Source: Trileptium ribeirensis (Eukaryota > Nematoda > Enoplea > Enoplida > Thoracostomopsidae). Taken from it: a DNA stretch of 64,000 bases. The notes under the pieces are model-generated. The model made no database searches, was not told the origin of the DNA, and saw only the letters and a list, made by a program, of their open reading frames with translations. The stretch covers positions 1-64,000 of the forward strand of contig JASANE010020040.1 in the NCBI GenBank assembly GCA_030248225.1. The letters are read 5' to 3'. Position 1 is the first letter of the stretch. Each line of letters opens with the position of its first letter. The position numbers were made by a program, and so were the translations under genes. This document shows, piece by piece, positions 46,008-57,900 of the stretch.

Positions 46008-47810
46008 ATAGTAAGGGTGTCGAGTATAATGGTTCCTGGTTTGCGATGCGAATAACGCCTATAAATGAGACGACAACAGGGTCTCGTGCAATCGGCTCAT
46101 TTACATGGAGAAGCCAATGGGTGATTCAGTTTGTACGAAAAGATCGATTGCGAATCTGCTCCCGATATATACTAGTGCGAAGGACGTGGCTTCAAGACCA
46201 TGCAGAGCCATTGTCGTTAGGAAATCAGTCTCAAGGGTGTTTGTAACCAAAGTTCATAAATATTGTCTATTAGGCGGTTGTCAGTATCTCGTAGCGATCC
46301 ACCATGGATGTGAAAATTTTGGGATTTCGAGGGGTGCGAGGAAGCCAGCTTAAGCGGACTAGTGGCCAGGAAAAGCGATTTGCGTAAAACGCAATCCAAA
46401 CGCCACAACGTACAAGTTTAGTCCAAACAGCTGTGTCAAAATACTAAAATGCAACTAAAATAGATATCTAAGGCGTGTAAAGTTCATTATTGAAAATAGA
46501 AATTTATGTAAATATGCTATATCACAGGGTGCCATTTTCATTTTCAACATAATATGTATAATGGCATATTATGTATTCAACATATGTCAAAATAATATAT
46601 ATATTATACCTGGTCCCTCAATTTTCATGATATATATGGATTAAATTTTCTGTTCAATCTGTATTAATATTTCGCAAAATTTCTCGTTGCAGGTTTTTCT
46701 TCTTTGGGTCAGAATATATATTTTGACTCAATATACAGAAATCGTTTAAAATGACCAGGACAGGACTAAAGGACGATCCGTCAAAAAGCTTTATAGATCA
46801 CGTTGAAATAGATTCCAAGACTACCGTCTTATAACCGTCTCACTTTTTTCTTTATTTAATCCAGTGGTCGTTCTATATTACAAGCTGCAATAGCGAAAGT
46901 CGGATTCTATAATAAAGATAATACGAAAAAAATCAACATAAAATTTAAGAGATGCACAAATCATGAGTCACAGAACATTTTTTACAAGCGAAATGTTGGA
47001 TTTCAACAAGTTTTTGGTTCCGGGGTCCCGCTATAGGAGGAGCTAGCATTTTATGACCCGCTGGTGACCCTGTTTCGAAAATTTCACCTCTATAAATTGT
47101 TATCTCGGACCAATATAAAATTTCGGCATTTGTTGCCCATCATAGAATGCAGTATTAATGGAGCATGAAACCGCACGTATGTAATAAACTTTAAAATAAT
47201 AAACATATACTGGCTCTCAATTCGCTGAAAATTTCGCCAGGGGGCATGAAGGGGCCTGACTCCGAACCAAGCCCGAATTTGTCAGGGGGTATTTTTCCAA
47301 GAGCAAAACTGTTAAAAATCGTGTCAGAAACACTGTCAAACGCTTTTAATGCAAAGAAAAACGATTTGGAAGCCAATTTTGACGAAATTTGTAAAATTTT
47401 TGGCTCCATGAAGGAATTTTATCACAAATTTTGATGAAATTTTATGTACTTTGGACCTATTGGAAACAAAAAAAAATTTGCCAAGAGGCGATGAACCAGG
47501 GAGCCCAAAATTTTGCTTGAAGGCACGAACCGGGGGGCACTCGGTTTTTTCCGAGCCAAGAAACCATCCACCAATTAAGCTACAATGGATTCTGTAATTA
47601 CTAACTTAACATGGTTTCAAAAACGTTTGTTTATCTCGTTCGGGAACAGCATATCAGATGCGGTAAAGGAACCATTTTGGAGATAAAGAATTTGGTTTGA
47701 TTTCCACCGTCATATTTTTATATAAATTCAAAACTCGCCTGTTGAACATTATGTAGCTAATGATTTGACAGCTTACCTATTGCATTGAGAAAATACATCA
47801 CGTAATTTAG
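46008..47810. other. End of MRE11 intron 1, nothing recognised
   Basis: AT-rich sequence with short G-runs near 47237-47540. It ends in the TAATTTAG acceptor of exon 2. Confidence 0.45.
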
Positions 47811-48001
47811 GTGGCGATCTGTTTCATGATAACAAACCGAGTCGATGGGTAATGCATTCGTGTATGCAACTTCTTCGACGGTACTGCTTCAACGATAGAC
47901 CGGTTCAACTTGAACTAATTAGCGATCCATCGATCAATTTTTCACACTCGTCATTTCCCGTTGTTAACTATGAAGACAAGAATTTTAATGTCGGTATGCC
48001 G
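47811..48001 (+). CDS. MRE11: MRE11 coding exon 2
   Basis: After the acceptor cgtaatttag the exon starts GT|GGC|GAT, completing the glycine codon begun in exon 1 and giving [11 protein letters not shown], the second metal-binding phosphoesterase motif. It continues with [19 protein letters not shown] and ends with [13 protein letters not shown], a run strongly conserved in MRE11. It is placed just before the GNHD motif that exon 3 should carry. The exon adds 63 whole codons without a stop. Two donors are possible: CCG|GTAGGT at 48001 (phase 0) or GTAG|GTATGT at 48005 (phase 1). The first fits better because the next residues in homologues are Val-Phe. The frame match across the 14 kb intron shows both exons belong to one gene. 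Confidence 0.94.
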
Positions 48002-49564
48002 GTAGGTATGTTGTATTTGAAGTATGTTTCTTTAACGTATGTGTAGTTAATAACCATTGAGTTTACCTTAGGCCACACGTAACATTAAATCGGCAAATTT
48101 CGGCTTTCCAGTCTTTGAGCACTGAATCTATGGTTTTCCAAATGTAGCGGATTTTATCGTATTTGTAATTTTCTAAATATTGGCAGTTATTGCCTTTTGC
48201 AGAAGGCCTAGTGGCATCAGATACTTTCTTCGTGTGTGACGCATGGTCTTTGTTGAAAGTTTATAATTTTTGTTTGGATTGTGAAGTTTTTTATTAATCC
48301 CATATAATTTTTTATTAAAAATCTCAACTGTATAGCGAAAATTAATTTCTCGCGCAGCGAGGGGTACTGAGCTAGTGCGGTTTCTCTGCGCTCAGGGGCT
48401 CTTTCAAGATTCCAATTCGTTTTTAGTACATGACGAAAAACATGAAAATTTTGTGATATTTATAAATAAAACTTTCACTAATATTATAATAATTTGAACG
48501 TTTTGGGATATTTTTATACTTTAACGTGCAGCGGCTGCTCTAAAATAAATTATGAAAAGTTATAGCACTAGATGACAGGATTCATTTTGAGGCTTCTATT
48601 TTTCGAGTCACTACCTAAGATGTATAAACGAAAGTGGTAGATAACAGCAACTGACCAAACTTAAAAAGGTGCTAGGTCAATTCTTGTCGGTTTTGCGACA
48701 TTTTATGCAGTAAAAAGTAGCGTAGGAGTACAACTCAATGCGTATTTACTTTCTGCGTCAAATAAAAAAAATTACCAAAAATAATCTAGTGAAGAGTTAT
48801 GCGCGTCATGGACAGGCAAAACAATTTTTTGCACAATTTAGCTCTGAACTTCTACAATTAAGCGATTGTAGTAAAATGTTCAGCATCTCACCACAATGTA
48901 ATCCCAGTTAAAGAGAAGATAAGCTGTGTTCAGGTTGTATCCTTTGAAAATATATATTGGACGTAATTTTATTAGAATATGCTTCTTTGACTTTGTGTGT
49001 TTCTAAGTTTAAGTTCAAACTCCAAACTACTAAAATTATACCTGGGAGTCCCCTGGTTGTGACCTACTGGATTTACGTAAAATAACTGGAAGCGATTCCC
49101 CAATTCATATGTGCTGTATTCCATATAGCACTGTAGCCGACAGAAAACGCCTAAAATATCTAATTAGGGGAATTTATAACGATAGTGCTTACTTAAAAAG
49201 GGGAAATTATAGTGATTTTTAGCCCTGAATGGAGATAATTTGGGTGATTTTTAACCCAAATGGGGAAAAATCTGCATATTTTTAGCCCATCGGTGCAGAA
49301 AAGTACTTGCGGGCATGAACAAGGGAAGTCACAATTTACCTGGGGTATAAACGGGGGAACCCCGGGGAGGTAAAAATTCATGTGACCGTTCCCTCCACTG
49401 TTTAGACAAGCCAGCTTTAATGTGTTACGTTCGAGGCTACTTTATTTGGAAACTAAATTTTGCGCATAATCAAAATTTGAAATTGCACTACGAAGTGATA
49501 CAGGGGTATTTGTATTGTTGGTTACTTGTCTCGCGCGGCTTAGCATGGCGTCTTGCAAGATGTT
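48002..49564. other. Start of presumed MRE11 intron 2
   Basis: AT-rich. A short tandem pattern of about 36 bp built on gattttTAgCCC..AtGG lies at 49209-49290 (about three imperfect units). I searched by eye for the GNHDDP-coding exon and did not find it here or further downstream. Confidence 0.5.
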
Positions 49565-49639
49565 AGTGATGATAGATGATAGATAATGTAATTTGAGACT
49601 TCAATGTGGACACAGCAGTGTGGTCCGTTACACAGGCTC

Positions 49640-50865
49640 TCTAAGTAACGTAATGTCAATTCTCGAACCTTTCGGTTTCAACTATGTATCTGCAAAGCTT
49701 CTTAAGGTCCCTGTTGATAGGCCCTAGATTCTGTGAACCATAAATTTCTTTTTCATTAAAAACCGCACATTTCATAATGAAATATTCCACAGTCTCTTCC
49801 GCCAGTCCGCAATGTCCACAAATGCTTGAGTCAGATCAGCCTATCTTTGCTTGGTGATAACTTAGTAAGCAATGGCCAGTCCCTAATTGCACTAAGAGCC
49901 TGACTCGCCGGGTACAAAGTTTGATTATGTACGAAGTAGCTTGAGCACCTATGTGCGGGAGAAACAACTTGGTTATTCTACACCCATTCTGACTTGACTA
50001 TTGCTGTGCAGTTCCATTCATTTAGCTTCTTCACCAGCAACCGATGAGGTACACCTATTTGAGGTTCTGGTCCTCTGAGCCTTCCTTGTGTTCCCTGTAT
50101 AGCCAATTCATTTGCTTTATCATTGCCCGGGTTTTCAGAATGACCTTTCGTCCATTGAATGGTGACGCTGTTTGCAGGGTCCCCGCTCGACAGGGAAAAT
50201 ATGGAAAACAGGGAAAATTTTGACGTCTGCATGGAACAATTTGGGATTTTTTGGAAATGGGTTGCTTTTTGAAATTTTTTTGGAAATTTGTGATTTTTTA
50301 TTCTTTTATTTCAGACCAAGAACCCTTATTTCTCCGATTTCATGCTGCAGCAATGTCGCACCTTCTGAAATATATAACTATGAATATGAACTGCCCTTCA
50401 ATATATTTTATTACTGAATTTGCTGTAGAAAGCGAGCTCTTCTCTGGGACAACCTCCAAGTTGAATTTTTACAGGAGCTGCAGGGAAAACAGGGAAAAAA
50501 TTGTCGAGATCTCGCAAGGACCCTGTGTTTGTTTCCGATAACTTTGTCAAGTTTTGGAAACAAAGCTCCGTGATCTTAGAGCTTGTCCAGCATATGTCAA
50601 GGGCCTTTATATCTGCTTGACTGTCACTTTTAATAAGTATTCTCTTCGTTTTCGCTCCTCTCCCTCTCAGATAAGAAACAGCGGCATCTATCGCATAGAT
50701 TTTTGTTTGGTATACAGAAGGGTGTTGCCATAGTGGGACAGTTGGGTAGATCAATTTCCGAAAAGTATATGTGTTTTGCTGATCAAATCTATCGGCAACC
50801 TGATTTCGGGCACTCGTTGTTCTGTTACAGCGACAATGTTGCCATGTATAGGCGAGCCTTTCCAT
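49640..50865 (-). pseudogene. LINE RNase H domain and C-terminus
   Basis: RNase H removes the RNA strand during reverse transcription. IKSDSQADIKAL carries a catalytic Asp, and TIQWTKGHSENPGNDKANELA (about 50110-50165) the His and final Asp. They are separated by the 351-bp insertion; discounting it and one 6-bp target copy (357 bp) keeps the frame in register. Beyond a stop at 49978 the C-terminal zinc-like motif CGHCGLAEETVEYFIMKC is readable in another frame near 49785-49835. Confidence 0.8.
50175..50525. mobile_element. 351-bp non-autonomous element in the LINE RNase H region
   Basis: Ends are CAGGGTCC and GGACCCTG (inverted, 8 bp perfect, then imperfect around CTCGACA). It is flanked by direct repeats tgtttg at 50169-50174 and 50526-50531. 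Inside both ends the word GGAAAACAGGGAAAA is repeated. The CAGGG terminus suggests hAT affinity, though the readable target duplication is 6 bp rather than 8. Confidence 0.85.
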
Positions 50866-50926
50866 AATCCACAGGCATTCAGCTTCTTTGAAGACTGTTT
50901 TATCTATTGAAAATGCTTTCTAGCAA

Positions 50927-52795
50927 TTATTGTGCTGTTGATGGCTGTGCCCCCGAGGCGTAAAGGAAAGTCAGTCTCTGTACTTTTGTCAACAGTCTTG
51001 CGTTTCTTTCCTTCATGGCTTGATGCCACCAGATCAAGCTTGCATAAACCACCCTTGGTAAATGAATCATACATCCATAGAATCGTTGATGGGCGGCAGA
51101 CCCAATCATTTCCAATAATTCTTCCGCACTACAGAAGTGAGTTAACACACTTCATACTAAGCGATTCTATGTGAGCTCTGAAGAAAGGTAGTCTACTATC
51201 GAGGACTACATATAGATATTTCACCGTTTCGGACACAGGGATTGTTTCGTTTTCAATCACCACGTCAGGAGCTATGGGGTATATCTTCTGCTGAACATAA
51301 TAATTTTGCTCCTTGTAGGCTGTATTCTCAGTCCATGCCTGGTGCACCAACTGGCGACAACTTTGACAGCAGAGTTTGCCCTCCTAGCTACTGTAGCTGG
51401 TTGGAATCCCCGCGCAAAGTATTGCTACATCATCTGCGTAGACATGACACGAAAAGCTTTTAAATTATAGCTCTCGAATCAGACTGTCTATTACTAGACA
51501 CCATAGGAGCTGGATAGTACACCACCTTGTGGACACTTCCTACTCACCAGCACACAACGTTCTGTCTTCCCTTGTTTAGCTGTAACCATTCTTCCGGATA
51601 ACAGATTCATAATCCATTTTGATATTTGTTTATCAACTTTGAATATGTCTAATGCTGCCTTGATTGGAAGTTAACATTACCAAAAGCTCCACGATATCTA
51701 GAAATATTCCTAGAACCAGGTGTTGTTTCAATTCCGAGACTATATGATGCAATGTCGTGATTGTCGATTTCCCCGACTGATAAGAATGCTGCCTTTCATT
51801 TAACAGGTTGAGTGCTTAGCACTGTATCACATATATGTCAACAATTCTTTCTAGTCCTTTTAGTGCAAAAGAGCTGAGGCTGACAGGTCTCAGTTATTTC
51901 GCTGCCGTATAATCAGTTTTTTCCGGCTTCGGACTGAAAATCACATTGCATCTTCGCCAAGAAACAGGAATATATCCAGACTTGAGACTTATCCGATACA
52001 AAGCAACATAAATTGGACTGAGTATCTCGCGACCGATTTGCAGGTATCGAGGATAAATCTCGTCTGGACCCGGTACCCTTTACGGGCTGAACGAGCTAAA
52101 AGCCCATCGAACCGTTTTCTTGGTTACGATGGTATTCACAATGTCACCAACAGCTTCACTGCTGCGGTTGAGTCTACCTGTTGAGACATTCAGGAAAATG
52201 CACATTTAACAATAGGTCTAAGGTTTCTTCATCACTTTTGGTGTGGGTGCCATCTGGTTTAGTTAGTGATGCTGTAAAACATCTATGATTCTTAGCTAAA
52301 ATTTGATGTAATCTGGCATTTTCTGGAGCACCACGAATTTTCTGGGTGAATTCTCGACAAGAATTTCGTTTGGCTTGTTTGATAGCAAGTTTGTACCTGT
52401 TGGGCACCGCTTTATACAGTTCACATAAAGTTTCGGTCTTGTAATGTAAAATTTTTTTAACTTTCGACATTTCTGCTGTAAAGTTGCCAAATATGGATTC
52501 CACCATGGTGATCTGTTATGGTTTGACGTCTTCCATGTGTGATTGAAGCGTTGACTGAAGCCAAGATGGCGGAGTCTGATACAGTAACTTCTGTATTCAT
52601 TTCATCCTCTCTACACATATTCGAGTCAACGTTGCTAATTGAATAAGCTAGGTTTGCTTTGAAGATGTCTTTTTGGACTCTCCTGTGGTTGATCGTATTA
52701 TTTTTAACAAAAATAAAATTACTTCTTACCGTAAACCAAATGTATCTATGGTCAGATAAACATTCTGTGTTTAGTACTTCCCATTGATGGGTCAT
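50927..52795 (-). pseudogene. LINE reverse transcriptase, degenerate
   Basis: The segment 52795-52457 closes the endonuclease with CLSDHRYI. The linker runs to 52174. RT motifs follow in broken frames: LRPVSLSSFALKGLERIVD near 51830-51890, CPQGGVLSS near 51515-51540 and the catalytic YADD within CHVYADDVAIL near 51425-51455. The thumb (KYLYVVLDSRLPFFRAHI) is at 51129-51350 and a post-thumb region at 50927-51148. Many stops show it is inactive. Confidence 0.82.
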
Positions 52796-54380
52796 TTCAC
52801 GCTACGATGACCTTTTGGTCGGGGGGGGGGGTAAAACTGGATATTTTGGCCAGTAGCACGTAAACGTGCAGGGAACTGGTAAAAATGTTATTTGCGCTAG
52901 GAAGCGTCATTAGTTAGCTAGTTCAAACAAAAAAATTTTCGGCTTCACGCACGCCGTAAGAGGCTGGACATCCACATAAGTCCCAAATTGACAAAAATCG
53001 TAATGACTAATTTTTCGACCTCTTTTTTTCGGGTAGTGTCGTGGCTCCGTGCCCGAAGTTATGGCCCAAATTCTTTTCTATGCAGGATTAGTCAGGTCTA
53101 CACAACATTTTTAATTGCACTATTTTCAAATCTACTCCAATCATGGAGAGTGACAGCTGTCGATATGGCAGGAACCCCAGTTTTACCCCCCCCCCCGACC
53201 AAATTCTTTTTTGGTCATTGCTCGTTACTTATGCATGGTACATAAACGTTGTTCATATATCATACCTGTCCCCTGGGTGCCTTTTGAAAAAATATTAACC
53301 CAGGTGCTTGCTGTTACTTACCCCAGCGCTAGGGTCAAAAGGCCGATTTTAGCACATTTGATTACCCGCCCCCCGACCGTTGCTAGTTAGGGGTATCGTG
53401 GAGTCAGTAGAAGTCAATTAATTTCTCTGTTATGGTTCTTTCCAATCACGAAGCGAATGGTGAAACGACTTGAGCTCTATCTCGTTCCCGATCTGTTGAT
53501 CTCAGGCTTTTACCCACCCCCGACCACACTTTTACCCCCCCCCCGACCACCACCAAAATGTGGAAAAGTCGAACATATGATGTTATTTCGAGGAAATTTC
53601 CCGCTTTTGGTTCATAATACATTGTCGCAATACATTTCGACGACATATGTCGCAAAATTATTTTTTGAAAAAATTCTAAATTTACCCCCCCCCCCCCCGA
53701 CCATGGTCTCAGGCATGTACACTGGCAGTTGATATGGGCTGCCATTTTGTACCCTCATAGTGGAAATTGTGGTATAGAATATCTTACATACCGTTTTCAA
53801 GTTAACTATGCGGGTTAAACACGGTCGAATTGGCCATTTCACATTTTTACCCCCCCCCCCGACCACTAGCTACTTCCGGCATTCTATCATATCTGGAAAA
53901 GGGTATGTTTTGAATTTTTTTGCATAACACCTCCCCCAGGCTAAACTATCGATATAAATAGCTACCGTTTATGGCCGCTTCGTTTCCATTTAATAACCGG
54001 TATAAATCGGCACCCCCGTGTTTTAAAAGTGTTAAATTTGACCCAAGAATAGGCATAAAAAGCTTAATTTTTGATATACGGAGTTCCGCATAACGTCATT
54101 TTGACCGCGCTGACGGGCTGCACGAGATACTATCACAAAATCGGGGCTAGATGAAACCTGGAGCATACCAAAGGCCATTTTATGGTGCCTTGCGGAGCAG
54201 CAGGGGATGGTATTTGGGAAGCCATAGCATAAAAACGGTTAAAAAATTTACTATAACGACCTCAAATTACGGATCCTTGATGTTTTTTGGTTATAGGGTG
54301 TAAAAATGAAGATAATCGGTGCCAAAAAGTCATTAGTCATTTTTTCTGGGGCAAAACGTCATCGTAGCGTGAAATGACCC
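52789..54380. mobile_element. 1592-bp terminal-inverted-repeat element, 4-bp target duplication
   Basis: The first 23 bases (starting GGGTCATTTCACGCTACG) are exactly inverted at the other end; similarity extends to about 29 bp. It is flanked by tgat at 52785-52788 and 54381-54384. Removing it with one TGAT (1596 bp) leaves the LINE endonuclease frame in register, so the boundaries are secure. There is no recognisable transposase. The interior carries seven occurrences of a TTTTAC(n)GACC motif. The superfamily is not assigned. Confidence 0.92.
52817..53869. repeat. Seven TTTTA-C-tract-GACC motifs
   Basis: The word TTTTA followed by a C run and GACC(A) occurs near 53181-53200, 53363-53378, 53509-53526, 53530-53550, 53681-53703 and 53845-53864, and once inverted at 52817-52836. 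The runs reach 9-13 C in most copies; two copies are shorter or interrupted. The inverted copy and the one at 53181 share about 27 bp (52814-52840 versus 53177-53203), forming a hairpin-capable pair. Confidence 0.88.
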
Positions 54381-54957
54381 TGATGAACATTATCAGCCGT
54401 TAGATTGTTTGTAACCGTGATATCTATCACTTCAGATCTACTTGTAGTGAGAAAAGTAGGTGTACAGCCTCTATTCTCAAAGCTTAAATTCTCCGAAACC
54501 AAGTACTCAAGCAATGCTTCACCACGCTTATTTGTATTGGTGCTTCCCCATGAAGTATGATGGGAGTTTGCGTCACAACTTATAATCAACTTTAGTTTGT
54601 TGCTTAAACAATATTCAACTATGTTCTTAAAACTCACAGTAGGTGGATCTTCATTATGCATGAAAGGAATATACACAGATGCAATAACAATTGGGGTAAA
54701 CACACAGCTTTTTCTTACTGGTATTTCAATAGCAACTGAGTCATCACAAATAATTCATTAATCCCCCTCCATACCAGCTTTCGGGGGACAATTACGCAGC
54801 TTCTTATCTGCTGCCCTTCCGTATTGGCTAAAATGTTGTACCCTTTATAATTCTCTGTTTTCAAAAAGTTCCTCAAGACTACAGTAGCAGTTTTCGAGTG
54901 CTGAAGATTTATCTGAATAGCTTCAATACAGCTAATAACTTCTACCGCAGCCATCTA
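54359..54957 (-). pseudogene. LINE APE-type endonuclease, N-terminal and middle parts
   Basis: Nicks target DNA to prime reverse transcription. The ATG at 54954 starts a 79-codon frame with IQINLQHSKTAT. After a frame break the domain continues from 54703 with IASVYIPF and the catalytic block SCDANSHHTSWGS. It is cut at 54381 by the 1592-bp element and finishes on its far side (from 52788 down) with the SDH motif. Stops between the first two segments show decay. Confidence 0.82.
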
Positions 54958-57900
54958 GTCTATTTAAACTTTATCGACAACAGGACCAGAATCACGTATT
55001 TGGAGTCACAACTCAAAATAAGGCTTGTCGTCAACCAAGTTTTTAAGCGCTTGTCGACTTGATTTTGGAATTCCTACAACCATGTGGAAGCTCTTGTCTT
55101 GGACCAAGTCCGTATAGAGCAATGGTTGTTTTTTGTAAGTTACTCGTTCAGTTACGTATACATGGGTACGTTTTTGAACACTGTGACATCTTTTTCGGTT
55201 GTTATCTGACTATGCTTGTACTTCTGTATCTTAATAGTTACCTTTGAATTTCAAACACTGAAACCACGTAGCGCGTTAACATATTCAATAGCAAGAGGTT
55301 AATAATGTCTATTGGGATGAGCCCAATTTTTAGTCTCGGACGTTATCGGGAATCGCCCACCCACTGTTGCAACCGGCTTGTGACTAGAGGCTTGCGGAAA
55401 ATTTTGTTGCGCCACTTAACGTGGCATAATTAAGTGAATACTAAAACTTACATCCAACGCTACACAATGCATATAGTTTAATGTTCTATTAAATAATAAT
55501 GCGCAGTGCTCAAACAGAGTTCAACAAGATTTGCCAAAGAATGTTTCATGACAAATAATAAATTTATTCCAAAATCGATACAAAACATTCACTTAAGGTA
55601 CGGTATATGCTATTCTTGCAGGAATTTGGTTTAACATGGGTCATAAACGGAATTGTACTCATCGAGCACGAATCTGCGGTTTATTTTGCCACGTACCTGG
55701 CGTACTGGACCCATTAAAATTCCAATGCACTTTATAAATGATTTGAAATATATTAAGCTTGATAGTTTTTCACTAACAGTGTGATTTGATATTCAAGTTC
55801 AGCAGCATTCTTCTGAATTTTTCTACAATTCCTTTAATTTTTTTCGCAATTTAATTACAACTAGTCTTCGAAAAATATAACAACGATTTTAACCCTACTC
55901 CCCTGTCGACGCCTATGAATTATGGCCGCCATAATACTGTGAATCAAGTTTTGTAAGTTAAATAATCTTTTAGAGGCTGAGGTGACATACTTCTACAAAA
56001 AGAAAACCTTGCTTAACTTCTACGACTATAAAGCTGAGTAATAATTAATTTCAAGCTTTATAACATTACATGTGTTTTTTCTAACTGAATTTAGCTGAAT
56101 CGATTTTTGATAATATCAAGGTTTGTTTAACTGAAGATAATTTGCGCTGCTTTACGTAATTCAGACAACTGTTATTTATAAGGGAACTACGATAAAATGA
56201 GTGCAGCGATATGGTAAATAGCAAAACTTAATTCCATTTCATTTCATTATATAATAGCAGCTTTATTTCTGAATGACTGACTTTGTTTGATTTAACTTCT
56301 ATCTTCAAAGCTAACTTCAAATTCACCAAAATGAGTTTGATTTCAGTTGTCAAAACTGCAAAGTAAACAAATTTATTTAGATTAATTCAAAATTGCTTTT
56401 GTTGGCAAAATGATACCAAATTGAATCAATCAATATCAAACTTGTTATACAATCTCGGGTATGGTTCTTCAAATTTAGGTTTGTCACATAATGCAATTTA
56501 AAATTCACGAAAATTCAATTTGTTTTCAGTCAATTTGACTTCAGTTTTGGAAAAATAATTTAAATTGACTGAAATCCGATTCAATTTGGTGAATTGAAAA
56601 TCAGGTTTTGCACCAAAAATGGCCACGTTTCCAAATTCTGTATTCCCCAAGTTACCAAATATAATACCCTACAACTTACTAGCCCTTTAACGCCCACTGT
56701 CCGCATATTTGGACAACCTACATAGTAAACTGGTGGTCTAACAGAGCGTGTCGTATGTCTGTTTGCATGTGCGTTGTTATTCCTTTACTTTTTGAGGTTC
56801 CTCAAGAAACAGAGTAACAATCATAGAGAAACTCATTCATGTGCGTAAGTTTTTTTTTACGCTTACTCTCATAGTTCGATCTATCGTGCCGGCGTAATCG
56901 GTCAAGCATTGCACGATACATAAATAAATTCGGACGTTGAAGGAATAACACAGATAAGGACATTATCATGTCAGTTCTGTAAAAATTAGTAATCCAAATT
57001 CCTCTTTGTAATAGATACGTGTCGCAAGTTTTTTATTGTGGAAATATTGTTCTGTAAGCATAGGTCCTTTTGGAAATACGATGTATTTATCAATCTGTTG
57101 GGTTAAATGGTTTAAACTCTATTTCGGCCAGATTAAGATAACATCTATTTCCAGAAACCCTATGCCCAATGTATTTATGTATTTATTTTGAGATATATTT
57201 ATAGTCTACAAAATTTATAAGGCAATTGCTTAATATCAGCAGCCATCATGATTTCAATACATATCATTGTTTCTAACGAAACACTAATGACAATTTTTAT
57301 AAAATGCTGCATGGTAAGGGGATTTATTTGAATTAAGAAACTGACTTTATATTATAGTAATTTCAGCTAGAATGCTAAATGCGGTTGCTTCCAGCTGTCA
57401 AATAGTCATTTTTATAGACATAATCAGACGTATCATGTGCAAAAACACATATCTTTATATGTTAATTTTATCGAATCAGAAATAGCACTTACCAGCGTGC
57501 AGACCGGGTCTTACCCCCAACCCGAATTAAGTTATTTTTAAGATACAGCGATAACTTTAAAACCATTCGCCTCAGTTCTAGCTTCCAAGTTGCTATTTTT
57601 TCTAACGTTATAACATCTAGCCTTTTAAAGCTGACGTGGTACATAATGCATATGGTTCTTTCACATCATGTAGTTAAAGGCTAAAGCTAACCTTGTTAGA
57701 AACTGTTTCAAGCGCTTGAGTTCTAAATCTTATTATATATTAAAATTGTTAATCAGATATATATTTCAGATCAATCGCTTTTATTCAAACCGCCATGATC
57801 AAAAAATAATTAGCCGTCCTCACAGGTTGCATTTGACAATAATAAGAACGTCAATGCAATAAATCGAAAACCATTTAATTTTGGACTTCAAAGCGCATTA

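Larger units (their letters stand above)
33754..47810 (+). other. MRE11 intron 1 (about 14 kb)
   Basis: Bounded by GTATTA at 33754 and TAATTTAG at 47810. It contains a decayed duplicate of exon 1, two hAT-like elements with perfect target duplications (34311-35707 and 44829-45999), a candidate 392-bp inverted-repeat element, and tandem repeats. No other gene was recognised inside it. Confidence 0.85.
49565..54957 (-). mobile_element. I/LOA-like LINE with endonuclease, RT and RNase H, twice interrupted
   Basis: Minus strand, in order: ATG at 54954; APE endonuclease; RT; RNase H; and a C-terminal Cys/His motif near 49785-49835. The 3' end may be at the (ATCT/ATC)-like tract on the minus strand near 49565-49595, as such LINEs often end in short simple repeats. 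Two younger elements sit inside it (50175-50525 and 52789-54380). RNase H plus the endonuclease N-terminus IQINLQHSKTAT points to the I group (I, LOA or relatives). The clade is not certain. Confidence 0.82.
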
